Shown: positions 23,734 through 35,615, counted from the first letter of the stretch. The stretch is 64,000 nt of DNA from Perognathus longimembris pacificus (GCF_023159225.1 NC_063172.1:59020828-59084827), one strand, 5' to 3'. Numbers and translations are program-made. Notes: generated from the sequence alone by a model not told the origin.

Positions 23734-23862
23734 AATTGCAGCTCATGCCCATAATTCTAGTACTTGGTAGGTAGGTAGGAGTAGGAAAACTAGAGTTCAA
23801 GATCAGTCCGGTGTATAGAGCAAGGCCCAGTCTCAAAGCACAAAGAAAAATTAATAAATAAA
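23734..23862 (+). mobile_element. B1-like SINE
   Basis: 'gcagctcatgcccataattctag', 'gttcaagatcagtccggtg', 'gcaaggcccagtctcaaagc' and an A-rich tail. Confidence 0.75.
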
Positions 23863-23884
23863 AATGGAACATTTAAAAATGTAA

Positions 23885-24246
23885 TGGCTTTTTGGTTTTG
23901 GTTTTGGTTTGACAGTCCTGGGGTTTGAACTCTGAGTTTCTTGCTTGCTAGGCAGGCACTCTACTGCTGCCTGAGTCATACCTCTAGCCCTTTTTACTCT
24001 TGTGGTTTTGAGATAGACTCTAATTTTTTTCAGGTTGGTCTGGATCATGATTCTTTTATTTATGCTTCTTGAGCTTGGTTGACAAGGCTACACTAACCAC
24101 TGTGTTTGGTTTCATTAATTGAGATGAAGTCTCACTTGAGCATTTTTTTTCGGTGCCTTGGGCTGGCCTTGTACTGCGAATCTCTTGATCTTTGCCTCTC
24201 AGTGGCTAGAGATATTATTAATTTTATCAGCCACTGTGCCCAGCTG
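23885..24246 (-). mobile_element. ID-like plus B1-like SINE pieces
   Basis: 'acagtcctggggtttgaactctgag' and 'gctaggcaggcactctac' are ID-like; the following 'gagatgaagtctcac' and 'ggctggccttgtactgcgaatctc' segments are B1-like. Probably two insertions. Confidence 0.65.
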
Positions 24247-25940
24247 ATTATATTTTTTTTCTAACACCAAGACATTAGGCCATGAAAATGGAAGAGTTTT
24301 AATTTCCTTCAATTTAAAAAAAAGTGCTTACAAAATAATTTACTTTTTGTAGGATTTTTATTTTTCAGCTGATAAATTGGTACTCTTTATTTCCAGAGAG
24401 CTTGGGTGGCTTTTGTTTTAAGATAGATAATTTTACATTCATTATTTTTATTCCAACCATAATTGATGCAGATCCTGTTAAATCAATTAATTGTGGAGGA
24501 ATATAGTGAAGATAATTTCTAAATTTAGTCCTAGGTCCTTAAGTAAAAATACCCTCAGTGAACCACTCACGCTTCAGAAAAACTAGGAGGATTTCAAGTG
24601 AAATGTGTCTTGTATAATTAAAGTAAGTCCTATTTTGGACTAACTTACCCTCCGCAGTATTGAACTATTTATGATTACATTATTAGACTTATTCTATTTT
24701 TTGGTTTAATTATGTAGTTGACCCAATTAATATGAATATCTCACACAAAGATGCCAACCGGGGTATCTTTTAATCAATTTCAGTACTTGAGAAAGTTGAT
24801 ATCTTAGGGGAGCCTAGGTGGAGGGAAGTGGCACCTCTTTTCTTTAGGCCATTCTGATGACAGTTTTTATCTGTGACATTGATACTTTTTAGGTAAACCA
24901 CTGTACTAAGCAGAAAACAAGCTGAGGGCGGAAGTAAAATCCGTATGACCCGTTGTTGCATAAAAAATGACCTTGAGCCTTCTCAGCTTGAGCAATGCTG
25001 ATTGCCTTTCGTTACAAGTATCTTTGCTGGCAGCTGCTTGCTGTTGGCCTCAGCAGGTTGCAGTCATGCTGTTTCTGGTACTATGTTTTGGGGAGGTCTG
25101 TGTAGAGCTTGGAGGAGCCATTTGAACTGTCTGGGCTATAGGTCAAATTCTTTGCCTAGAGAAGAGCCTGACAAAGCTACGTGACAAGCAAGTCTTCCTT
25201 AAAGGGGCTGTCTTGGGTCAGGAGGTACTCCAGAAAACACATGTGACGTCCTGTGTTCTCTGAGATTTCAGGTTCAAAGGATTCTCAGCCCAAGGTCTCA
25301 GACACAACAGTGAGCAAACCCAGATAGGCCTAATTAGAAGGAATTGATCCAGAAAAGCTTTGTGGATATCCTGTCTTAGTTGAATCAGATCCACCTTACC
25401 TTTTTAGGCACGTTAAGTGGTAGCTCAGTGAGCAAGTGGGCTGGGAGAAGGGAGTGGAGTGGAGTAGAAAACTCAGGAAGGAAATTCAAGGCAGGTAAGG
25501 CAGATCTTGTCAAGAGACTGAGGCAGGACACAGCAAGGTGTGCCTGGGGAAAGGGAGCAACTCACTTTTGTCATGTCCATGGCAATCCTGGAGCTAGAAA
25601 ACATGGAAAGCAGGCAAATCCAGCATGGCAGGGATGGGGAGGCAGACCTTCATCATGTAAGTTCCTGCCTCTCACCCATAGTCACTTGTTCACCCGGGTC
25701 ACTTTCTCATGGGATTGGAGCATCTCCTGGATTTAAGGATTATGGGGCTGCTGCTGCTTCATTAAATCCTACGGGGTACACAAGTCTACATGGCATGGAT
25801 GGGAGACAGGTTGAGGAAGATTGACTTGTGCATTTTCCTGTAGTTGATGAGTATGGGACTGTTTATCTGCATCTGTGAAAACCTGAAGGGAGGGTTAAGA
25901 TACAAACTAGATTTTCATAAGGATCATTGGAGACAGGGTT
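24247..25940. other. Gene-free stretch, unique sequence
   Basis: No repeat or exon recognised. Two overlapping + strand frames at 25.38-25.82 kb (118 and 94 codons) lack any motif and read as unconstrained sequence. Confidence 0.5.
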
Positions 25941-26188
25941 AAAGATTTTTGAAAGGGAATACCAAAATCGAGAGACACAGGGTAAAAAAGACAAACGACT
26001 CCAAAAGCAATACTTGCAAAACTGTTTGGTGTAAATGAACTGAACAACTCATGGGGGGAAAGGTAAAGGGGGCGGAGGGGGTAATGAGGGACGAGGTAAC
26101 AAACAGTACAAGAAATGTATCCAATGCCTAATGTATGAAACTGTACATCAGTTGGACAATAAAAATTATTTTTAAAAAAGATTTTTGA
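25941..26188 (+). mobile_element. 5'-truncated L1 3' end with TSD
   Basis: The insert 25953-26176 has the L1 3' UTR purine-rich segment ('aggtaaagggggcggaggggg'), then 'caaacagtacaagaaatgtatcc', 'gtatgaaactgtacatcag', AATAAA and an A-rich end. It is flanked by perfect 12-bp repeats AAAGATTTTTGA (25941-25952, 26177-26188). Confidence 0.92.
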
Positions 26189-26216
26189 GTTCCTCCTTAG
26201 ACTGACTCTCTGTTTC

Positions 26217-26240
26217 TGTCTCTCTCTCTCTCTCTCTCTG
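26217..26240 (+). repeat. (TC)n tract
   Basis: Short TC run at the tail side of a reverse-oriented ID SINE. Confidence 0.85.
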
Positions 26241-26248
26241 TTTCTTTC

Positions 26249-26328
26249 TGTCTGTGCTGGGAATTAAACCCATGACCTCATGCATGCTATCCAAATATTC
26301 TACCATTAGGCTATACACCTCCAGCCCC
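26249..26328 (-). mobile_element. ID SINE monomer
   Basis: Reverse ID: 'gtgctgggaattaaaccca', 'catgcatgctatccaaatattctaccattaggctata', ending CAGCCCC. Confidence 0.82.
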
Positions 26329-26614
26329 CTGCTCTCTTTAAAGAGATTGGTAATACCACAGTGTTTCCCAAGAATGAAGAAAAACAAAGGGGTAGACTTT
26401 CTAAGAATTATTCAGAAAGATGACATTGTTGTTGATGTTTGCTTGTAATTCATAATGCAGTATTCTAAGCCTTTTATATATACTTACTTTTTAAAATCTT
26501 CAAAAATCAAAACTCTTAGGTCACGGATTCCATTAAGGGCTATAAAGTGTGAAGAAAATATATTTGTTTGTTATTGTTTTTATAACTCAGATGAATTTTT
26601 AAAAATTTAATTAA

Positions 26615-27630
26615 AAAATTTTGTTGTCGAGGTGATATACAGAGGGGTTACAATTTCATATTGAAGATAGTGAGTACATACATTTTTTGTCAAACTTGTT
26701 ACCCCCTCCCTCATTTTGCTTCCACTTTTCCTCCTCCCTACCCCCCAAAGCTGTACAGTTAGTTTATTTACAACATATTGTCTTGTAAGTATTGCTGTTG
26801 CATTGTCTTGTAAGTACTGCTGTTGCATTGGTTTGCCTTGTACCCTTTGTCTCACCATTGTTATGTTCCCTTTCCTTTCCCTAACTCAGACGAACATATA
26901 TACAATACCCAAGGTACCAAAATCAAATACAGTGACAACAGGGGCTAAACCATAGGGAAGATAAAAGAAAAAAGGAATAATTTCACATAATACATTAAAA
27001 AATAACAACAATCAAATACTTGTTTCTTTGGGTCTGACTCACTTCACTTAGTATGTTGGTTTTTTTCAAGTCTTTCCATTTCCTTATAAATGGGACAATG
27101 TTATTCTTTCTGATAGAAGCACAGAGCTCCATTGTGTGTGTGTATGTACATATATATACATATATATGTATAGATCTATCTCTCCCTCTATCTATCTATA
27201 TCACAATTTCTTGGTCCATTCATCTACTGAGGGGCATCTGGGTGGGTTCCATATTTTAGCTGTGGTAAATAATGCTGCGCTGAACATGGTTGTGCTGGTA
27301 GCTTTCGTATGGCCTTGTTTGTGATCCTTTGGGTAAATGCCCAAAAGTACGGTTGCTGGGTCATAAGCTCTATTATTAGCCTTTTCAGGAACCTCCATAC
27401 TGCTTTCCAGAGTGGTTTAACAAGTTGACACTGCCACCAACAGTGTAGTAGTATTCCCTTTTAGCCACATCACTGCCAGCATCTGTTGTTATTAGTTTTA
27501 ATGGCCATTCTTACTGGAATGAGGTGGAATCTCAATATTGTTTTGATTTGCATTTCTTTTATGGCCAGGGATGTTGAGCACCTCTTCATGTGGTTCTTGG
27601 CCATTCTTTTTGTCTATGTGTCTTATCAGT
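26615..27630 (-). mobile_element. 5'-truncated L1, about 1 kb, antisense
   Basis: Reading on + from its 3' end: 'gtgatatacagaggggttac', C/T-rich complement of the purine tract (26700-26750), 'tttcttggtccattcatctac', 'catactgctttccagagtgg', 'caccaacagtgtagtag', 'tggaatgaggtggaatctc', 'gttgagcacctcttcatgtgg'. This covers the L1 3' UTR and the end of ORF2. It holds a 25-bp tandem duplication (26777-26826) and a TA/CA-rich expansion at 27135-27200. ORF2 is not intact. Confidence 0.92.
26777..26826 (+). repeat. Two-copy 25-bp tandem repeat
   Basis: ATTGTCTTGTAAGTATTGCT-type unit at 26777-26801 is repeated at 26802-26826 with one difference. It lies in the L1 3' UTR. Confidence 0.9.
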
Positions 27631-28440
27631 CATTAAATTAAAAGTCCCCAACTATGTGAATTTGTCTCTTCCTTTCTGCAGTTTTCCAATTTTTTTCTCT
27701 ATTGTTTAGTTTAAGTTTGTATAATTAGGTCCATACACTATAGATCATTCATGTCTTTGTACTTATTTGACTCTTGTCCATATGTAATGTGTACTCCTTA
27801 TCCCTGAGAGTAACTCTTGTATAGTTTACTTTACATGATATTGATGTAGTAGTAATACAACTTTTCTTATGATTAATAATATCTGTATATATTTCTTCTT
27901 TTTAATTTACCCTATCTGTTCTTTAAGAATGTCTTTTATAATGCATATACATTTTTTCTTTCATTTTAACAAAGACCTAAATATCATTTTTTTAAAATCT
28001 ACAAATGATCGTAAAAGAGGGCTGCAGTTTAACGTGTCCATTTGTGTCCAGTGCATCTTAATAGAGTCACCATGATTCTCACTCTCCCAACTACCCCTTT
28101 CCTCACCAGTCACATCAATCTTCCCATTTCCTTTTTCATTTGCCTGTATTTAATCTTATGACTGTATTTATCCACCATTCCCTTTTCTGTTCCTCTGCCC
28201 CACTTTTTTCACACCACCGCCCCAATGAAAACATGCTTCACCCTCCTAATACTCATTTTGCCAAACTGTTCAAAAAGGTTGTGTCATAGAAATTTCCACC
28301 TTTATATATACCATAATTCAGCCAGTTAGTTTATGTGTATGTGCATATGATGCTATATGTGTTTACTCTAAAGTCATATTTTAGCTCTAGCATCCATATT
28401 TGAGGGGACCGCTATAAACTGTTCTTTTTTGTTTTTAATT
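27631..28440 (-). mobile_element. Old L1 remnants, antisense
   Basis: 27631-27950 resembles the complement of ancient L1 ORF2 ('attaaaagtccccaactatg', 'ctttacatgatattgatgtag'). 27960-28440 resembles an older L1 3' end ('tttaacgtgtccatttgtg', 'ccagtgcatcttaatagagtc', 'cttcaccctcctaatactc'). Frames are broken throughout. Confidence 0.6.
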
Positions 28441-28670
28441 TCAACTTGTTCTTTTTTTTTTTTGGCCAGTCCTGGGCCTTGGACTCAGGGCCTGAGCACT
28501 GTCCCTGGCTTCTTTTTGCTCAAGACTAGCACTCTGCCACTTGAGCCACAGCGCCGCTTCTGGCCGTTTTCTGTATATGTGGTGCTGGGGAATCGAACCT
28601 AGGGCCTCGTGTATCCGAGGCAGGCACTCTTGCCACTAGGCTATATCCCCAGCCCCATCAATTTGTTCTT
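28441..28670 (-). mobile_element. Young full-length dimeric ID-derived SINE with TSD
   Basis: The insert 28454-28657 is almost identical to the 21.1-kb copy, differing mainly in the linker (about 28513-28528). Flanking repeats TCAACTTGTTCTT / TCAATTTGTTCTT (28441-28453, 28658-28670; one mismatch) mark the insertion, which sits at the tail of an antisense L1. Confidence 0.94.
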
Positions 28671-28770
28671 ATAAAGGTGATATACAGAGTGGTTACAGTT
28701 ACATAAATCAGGTAAAGAATACACTTCTTTTTGGACAATGTGACCCTCTTCCCTTGTATTCCAAGCTCAT
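28671..28770 (-). mobile_element. L1 3' UTR end, antisense
   Basis: 'aggtgatatacagagtggttac', 'catttttggacaatgtg'-type landmarks (28675-28750) match other L1 3' ends in the window at 47.05 and 54.1 kb. Confidence 0.8.
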
Positions 28771-29411
28771 CCAGGGATTTAGTGCATTTGCATTTAACAT
28801 AATTTGAAGTTAATAGAATTTATATTGGTATTAATACACATGATGTTGTTGATTTTGCATTGATGAGATTGATATGGTCAATTTTAGGTCTATAGTGCTA
28901 TTGTTTCTACTTTGATCTGTTATTTTCTGCCTGCCTCCTTTTGGACTAATTAAATACTTCATCTTCTTGGCTGTTTAGGCAGAGTCCAGATTTATTTTTT
29001 ACTGATTAATCTAGAGGTTACAATTAATTAATAGATAGATATAAGTATAGATATATAGTCATCCTCTTCATTGAATTAATACTTTAGTTTCACATTCACT
29101 TTAATTTGCACTTACTCTTTTCTTTGACTTGGTGATGTCTGTTTTATTTCTGTGAATTATCAGCCAGACTTTGTTTTTGAGATTTTTCCATTGGCTATTA
29201 CTATCCTTCAGCTTAAAGAACTTCCTCAGTTGTTTATGTGGTTTCCTAGAAAGGAATTGTCTTAACTCTAGCTTGCCTGAGAACTTCGTTACCTTGCTTT
29301 CATATTTGAAGATTAACATCTGTCTTTTTTCTTTTGGGTTAATTCACATTGTTTCATTCTGGCCTCCATTATCTCTAGTGAGAATCTAGCTTAAAGTGTA
29401 TCATGTATTTT

Positions 29412-29412
<1 letters not shown>
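28771..29412 (-). mobile_element. Ancient L1 ORF2-derived sequence, antisense
   Basis: Order of landmarks such as 'gtgcatttgcatttaacata', 'tctagaggttacaatta' and 'ctttcagcttaaagaacttcc'-like stretches (29205-29225) resembles the complement of old mammalian L1 ORF2. Highly decayed; no long frame. Confidence 0.55.

Positions 29413-29447
<35 letters not shown>
29413..29447 (+). repeat. (CA)n microsatellite
   Basis: About 17 CA units. Confidence 0.95.
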
Positions 29448-29448
<1 letters not shown>

Positions 29449-29793
29449 TTTTCTTTGATTATATAGACATACATGTTTATGTGTGTATAGGTATATTCAT
29501 GATATATCCAGCTAATTTTTAAATATCTGCTTAGAATTCATTAAGCCTTCTTGTTGGTGGCTTAAGTTTTCTTTCTCTTTAAACTGTGGTACATCTCTTT
29601 AAAGGTTTTAAATTTAAATAATTTTAAATCTAAATACAAATCATTTTAATAATATAGCTATCTTTTTTATGATTATTCTTGTGTCTTATTGTTTGTTATT
29701 TTGTAAATCAATGACAAATGTTTTTCCTTGTTCTTTTTTCTCTTTTTAAATTGGAGATTTTGTCTATGACTTTGCCCCCCTGCAATGTCCATT

Positions 29794-30621
29794 AACAAGC
29801 ACATTCAATTTTTTTGGAGGGGGGGTTCTATTTATTGTCAAAGTGATGTACAGAGAGGTTACAGTTTCATACGTTAGGCCTTGGGTACATTTCTTGTACT
29901 GTTTGTTACCTCCTTCCTCATTCCCCCCTCCCCCCTCCCCCTTTCCCTCTCTCCCCATGAGTTGTTCAGTTGGTTTATACCAAATGGTTTTGCAAGTATT
30001 GCTTTTGGAGTCATTTGTCTTTTTATCCTTTATATCTCGATTTTGATATTCCCTTTCACTTCCCTAGTTCTAATACCAGTATATACAGTTTCCAATGTAC
30101 TCAGATAAGATACAGTGATAGTGCAGGTACAACCACAGGAAGGGGATACAAAAGGATCATCAACAATAGAAGGTACAGTTTCACATGGCATGTTGGAAGT
30201 AATTACAATTGTGATATAACAGTCGTTTCCATAACATGGAATTCATTTCACTTAGCATCATCTTATGCATTCATAGGGGCATAGCTATTAGGCTCTTGTG
30301 ATCCTCTGCTGTGACTAGCCTAAACCTGTGCTAATTATTCCCTATGAGGGAAACCATAGAGTCCATGTTTCTTTGGGTCTGGCTCACTTCACTTAGTATA
30401 GTTTTTTTCCAAGTCCTTCCATTTCCTTACGAATGGGGCAATGCCATTCTTTCTGATAGAGGCATAAAATTCCGTTGTGTATATGTACCACATTTTCCTG
30501 ATCCATTCATCTACTGAGGGGCATCTGGGTTGGTACCATATTTTAGCTAAGACAAATTGTGCTGTGATGAACATTGTTGTGCTGGCATCTACCTACAGGA
30601 CCACAAACAAGAACATTCAAT
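29794..30621 (-). mobile_element. 5'-truncated L1, about 0.8 kb, antisense, with TSD
   Basis: From its 3' end on +: 'gtgatgtacagagaggttac', C-rich tract (29920-29945), 'tttctttgggtctggctcac', 'ccatttccttacgaatgggg', 'gatccattcatctactgagg'. Flanking 16-bp repeats AACAAGCACATTCAAT and AACAAGAACATTCAAT (29794-29809, 30606-30621; one mismatch) define the insertion. Contains 3' UTR and the very end of ORF2 only. Confidence 0.92.
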
Positions 30622-32325
30622 GTTTATTTCAAATATTGCTGTTTTTAGTTAACTTTTATTTATTTTATCTTCTCTTTCTATCCTAAAATATCCAGTCTTT
30701 TTCCCTTAGATTTTTATTTTCCTACAAATTCCTTGACATACTTGTAACATTCTTGAGGACTAATATTAACTACCATCTGTAATTTTGTGCTTATTAACTG
30801 TATTCAGTCTTAAATATGGATTGTAAAAATCATGTTCTGTGTGTGCATTCTGATTTTTATTGTATTACTGATTGTAAAATCAGTCAATATTACATATATA
30901 TTCTACATGGTCATATTTGTGTTTGTCTTTAGAGAAGATTACAGGATAAAGCTTTGAGTTTGAGTCTTTCACAATTTAAGTTTTAAGTTGCATTTTTAAT
31001 TATATTGAGTTCACCCAATAGGCCTTTGAAAACAGTCTTCATCAGTGTTTCATCTGGGAGAGGATTACACCATCATTTCAGACCACTAATTGAAGTGCAT
31101 GTGATAAGAATGTTTGAGCTGTGTGTGCTTCTCCTGACTTGCTAACCTCTGGTTGTTGCTCTCTTGTCTGATTTGGGGGAGGTGAAAACTATCAGAAACT
31201 TCTTAGGAAAAGCAGTTTACATTCTCATTTGCAGTTGAGGATTTTGGTTATTGTACCTGTCCATACTGTCTGTCATCTTTTTCTTCAGTCCTGCAAAGAA
31301 ACCCTCTGGGCCTGGTCCATTTTTGGCACAGTTTTTAGGCATGGAAGCTGCCATGGCCTTCAACCCCCAAGGAGGGACTTATTTCTCACTAATACACAAT
31401 TATCAAGGCTTCTTTGCATTTCATATTCTTCTAGACCCATAGTACAATTTTATTTGAGTGAAATATCTTGTAACCATCAGATCAAAGGCCTTTCCTCTGT
31501 TCTTTATCCTCATTGGACATAGAAGTCTTATCAGTATTTTTTGAAAAATTGCCCCATAAGAATAAAGCTCTGTAAATTCTCTGACTTCCATTATAATTAT
31601 TGTGATTAGATTTGACTCATGGAAAACACAAGCTGATGATCTGTGCCCATTTACATATGTTAAGTGACGCTCTTCTAATTTTTTATTTCATCCAGAAAAT
31701 ATGGGTATTGATATCGGCATTGATCCATACTTGATTATTAATTAGATGAATTAGCTTTTCTCAGTCAAACTCACTTGAAACTCTGGCTTGAAGTCATTGC
31801 CACCTGCTCTGGAAAGCACTTGAGGAGCACTCCTCAGATGCTTCTTGCGTACGCAAGAAAGCCCCAAGACAAGTGGGAAATGGCAAAGCCTGCTGTCAGG
31901 AGCAATGAGCAATGGAGCTTGGGTGGTTTTCCTGAACTATAGGAATGTTGAATATATATATGGAGGGTGTGTGTGTGTGTGTGTGTGTGTGTAGAGGATG
32001 GAACCCAGGGCTTTACACTTGCATGGTAAAATTAGGCAAACATACTATCATTCTTCTCTCCTACCTTAACTTTTTAAGGAAACAGGGACTTCATTTTCAT
32101 TAAATCTCTCTTTCCTTTGGTGTTTGGAGATAATTAGAAAGATGGAAAGCTGCCAGTTTATAATAAAAGATAATGGAAATTTGTTGCTACAATTTCTTGG
32201 AATCATATTCTAGGGTAACTTAAATCTTACGTAATTTTCATTTTTCAAACAACCCAGTGACTGATGTACTAACCGGGCACTTAAAAGTAATAATTTAAAG
32301 ATCAGACTCGAGACAAAATCAATTT
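30622..32325. other. Gene-free, AT-rich, mostly unique
   Basis: 30.6-31.0 kb may include decayed L1. An 18-bp palindrome is at 31842-31859. A (TG)n run at 31967-31992 is followed by a weak reverse ID-like piece ('gatggaacccagggctttac'). Confidence 0.45.
31967..31992 (+). repeat. (TG)n microsatellite
   Basis: About 13 TG units, next to an ID-like fragment. Confidence 0.93.
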
Positions 32326-32510
32326 ATAGCCAACAGTGGTGGCCCACCCCTGAAATCTCAGTTATTGATGAGCCTGAGGCAGGAAAATGGGAGGTCAAGG
32401 CCAGTCCACAAGAAGTTATGAAGACCTTGTCTCAAAATCAAAACATAAATGGAAGGGCTAGGGTGTGGCTCAAGTGGTAGATCACTTACCTGACTTACCT
32501 GAAATATGTA
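32326..32510 (+). mobile_element. B1-like plus ID-like SINE
   Basis: 'gccaacagtggtggcccacccctgaaatctcag', 'gaggcaggaaaatgggagg', 'agaccttgtctcaaaatc', then 'gggctagggtgtggctcaagtgg'. Confidence 0.75.
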
Positions 32511-33091
32511 GTGTACTTAATGTAAGTTAGTTAGATTTCACATGTAAGAATTTTCATAGTACAAATCACACGTTTTTTGTGCTGCTCAAAGAAATACAGT
32601 AACTGGAACAAACGGCTGACTAAAGAAAATACCTTGGATTTAGGAAATCACTGAGGTTATTAAAGTTACAAATGTTGATGGACACTGGTTCTCCTGTTCC
32701 TGCTTCCCAGGATAGCATAATAGCCCAAAGACAATCTCAAAGTCACTCTTGTTTATATTCCAGTGTGTAGATATAAGCAGCAGGCTCATGCAACTGCTCC
32801 TGGAAGTTAGACTGGGAACTTGATATAAGACTCCATAATTCCTGTATTTTTTTCTAAATGAGTTATTATTTACAGCTTCTGATTCACAATCCAGAACCCC
32901 TAGGGAATGATAAAATTATTAATTGATTCATATCCAGTTAATAGTGTGCTGCTTTAAAATCATGTGTGTTAGAATACTATTTTTAGGAGTGCCAAACTCT
33001 GAGATCTGTAGCACTTAAAAAATGTCTTCTTTTTTGCAGCAAGATACATTTATCTTTAGTTTGCCACCAGGTACATTTATCCTTAAAAAAT

Positions 33092-33317
33092 CATGACACT
33101 AAACCAGGTACTTAAGGCTTATACCTGTAATTATGTGTGCTCAAGAGGCTGAGATCTCAGGATTAAGGTTCAAAGCCAGTCCTCAAAAGCCTGTGATGTT
33201 CTTTATCTCCAGTTAAGCATCAAAAAGCTGAACCTAAGGTTTGGCTCCAGTGGTAGAGTGCCAGTCTCCAGTGAAAAAAAAAAACAAGCAAGAGAATGAG
33301 GCCCTGAATTCAAACCC

Positions 33318-33320
<3 letters not shown>
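33092..33320 (+). mobile_element. B1-ID composite SINE
   Basis: 'ggcttatacctgtaatta', 'caagaggctgagatctcagg', 'tttatctccagttaagc', 'ggtttggctccagtggtagag', 'ccctgaattcaaaccc'. Its tail runs into (AC)n. Confidence 0.85.

Positions 33321-33378
<58 letters not shown>
33320..33378 (+). repeat. (AC)n microsatellite
   Basis: About 29 uninterrupted AC units replacing the tail of the SINE. Confidence 0.97.
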
Positions 33379-35345
33379 ATGAGATTGGCATTGTAGAAAG
33401 CCCTACAGTTTTTCCATCAAGCTGTTCTCAGACATTTCTAGCTGGGATATAATATTTCTTTGACCATATGTAGGTTTGTTAAGTGCTGTTTGTAGGGAAT
33501 ACATGAACAAAAGTGCTAGGCTATACTTGCGTGGATTTAATGAAACTTTTCATTGTGCTTTATTTTTTTCCCCTGTAAAATCAGAATGATAAGGAATCTG
33601 TTCCAACTCAGTCCAATTATATTGGTTATGGGTAGTCACAGCAAGCTTCTTTGTGCAGGTGTGTCTGCAGCATGTGGGATACACGTCAGGGAGGTGATTG
33701 TGGCCTGCTCAGTTTGAATCTCGAGATGTATTCAATTGTATAATCCTGCTTTTTTTTAGAAAAAGAAAAAGGAAATTTCCAGGTAGTTCAGGAATCAATG
33801 ATCCACATCAAAAAGGAGCAGAAGAAAACTTTATTAAAGCGAATAGCACTTTTGCATATATTATTTTGTTAAAATACTTTCCCTCTAAAGTAGTAATTAT
33901 TTCCATTTGCTGATAAAAAGCCAGTTTCCCAGTGAAACTCATTTCGGTCAGTGCTGGTCAGGGATGCACCTTAGCTCTGCTGGGGTCAGTGCTACTGCTG
34001 AACAGACAGCCAGCAGTTTTGAGATGGGGTCCTGTTCTCATTCTTTGCTAGTTCCTTTTTAGTGTGAGGGCGTTCAATCCCACAGTGGTGGTTGGAAGTA
34101 AGGGATTTGATTGCCTTCCTATTACAGACCAGGAAACCTGGATACACAGAGGCAAGATCTGAACCTAGCTGACTTCAAAATACCCAAGTGTGCCTCTTGG
34201 GTAATCATTTGGGCTCTTGTACTGACCACAGTATCCTTGATCTATTCTTTGTAGCTTTCTCGTAGCTGTTGCTTAATCCATGTTGATATATGAAAACATG
34301 GTGTACTGTGCTATCATAGAATCCTTGATTGATTCACAGATGCCTACAGTGCCTTCCGAAAGGGCCAAGTCTGAGAAATGCAGATAGCCAAGCAGGGTTT
34401 ATGGCTTAGCAGGAGGGGAGGGATGCGACATTTAACAAGTCTCAGATCTCCACTGAATGTGGCTATGAAGCTGGATATGATGCTTCAGGGTATAAAGAGG
34501 AAGAAGGTGTGAAGCGTGGAGGGAGCAGAGGATGAATGGGCAGAAGTCTCCAAACACAGCAGGACAACATCAAGTATTTCACAGCTAAAGCCTGATGCGG
34601 GGTGAGAGGTTTTTGCCACGGTTCAGAATAGCTGGGACACAGCATGAGGGGGGACAGTAGCTGATGAAGTTAAACCCACAGTGATGCTTGTCTGCCGTTT
34701 CAGTGCTGTTTGGCCTTAATGCACTCGGTGATGGGGCCTTTAAAGAGTAAGAAGATTTGGTGCTGGGAGGAAAGATTGCATATTTACAGTGGGAATTGGG
34801 AAAGGCCAGTTTGGGATGCAGCATGGAAGCCGAAAGCCTAGGTGTTAGGAAATAGATCGGGAGGGGATGGAAGTATGTGGAGTCTCCTCCTGGTCAGGAT
34901 CAGAGGATTGCTGGTTAATAGCTGTTTCCAAGTCTCCTTGCTTTATGAGACGGTCGCTGCCCTGCTCTTATCCTTACCCACACCGCTTCTCTGTAATGTC
35001 TGCTGCTTGCTGTTCGGAATGGTGGCTCTTCCTGTCCAGCACAGTCCTACTCGGAGGCACTTGCATGGTTACTAGCTTCCCTTGCGGTCTGTCTGGCCAT
35101 CCTCAACATCCTTACCAGCTTTGATTGGACAGTGAGGACAGCGTCATTCCAGATCCGGGTTCCCTTTGAGATTTTGAAGGGGAGGTTTGGCAATAGTGGG
35201 AAAGTTTAGGTGGGTTTTAGAAGGGACAAATTCCAAGTTCCTCCAGATCACAATAAAACAGTATCATTATTTCTACATGGAATTCGGAGCACAGTAGTAT
35301 TTCTATTTATTTGTACTGAACTCCTTACTGCCAGTAGTCTAGCTC
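33379..35345. other. Gene-free stretch with a MIR-like piece
   Basis: At 34110-34195 'attacagaccaggaaacctgg', 'cagaggcaagatctgaacc' resembles a MIR core. The rest is unique; frames at 34.4-35.1 kb on both strands have no recognisable domain. Confidence 0.45.
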
Positions 35346-35496
35346 ACAGTAGAGAACGTGTTTGTTCCCCCTCATGTTCTCTCGTGCCCTTTGCAGCCAG
35401 TCTTCTCCCCACACGCCGATCTTGGCATTCCTTGTGCTGCTTTCTTTTAGAGCTGGCCTTCTGCAAAATTCCACATAAATAGGACCATGCGTTTAG

Positions 35497-35558
<62 letters not shown>

Positions 35559-35612
35559 GGGGAGAGTACTGGGGCTTGAACTCAGGGCCAAGGCACTGTC
35601 CTTTAGGTTTCT
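35346..35612 (-). mobile_element. Old L1 fragment + (TG)n + ID fragment (block copy A)
   Basis: 35346-35500 resembles the complement of an old L1 ('gccttctgcaaaattccacataaatagg'). It is followed by (TG)n 35502-35557 and a reverse ID-type start ('actggggcttgaactcagggcc'). The same order of parts recurs at 36.58 kb. Confidence 0.6.
35502..35557 (+). repeat. (TG)n microsatellite
   Basis: About 28 uninterrupted TG units. Confidence 0.97.
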
Positions 35613-35615
35613 TGA

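Noticed and set aside
27053..27398. Open frames around 27.1-27.4 kb and 29.8-30.6 kb
   Set aside because: They lie inside antisense L1 3' regions and do not continue an intact ORF2.
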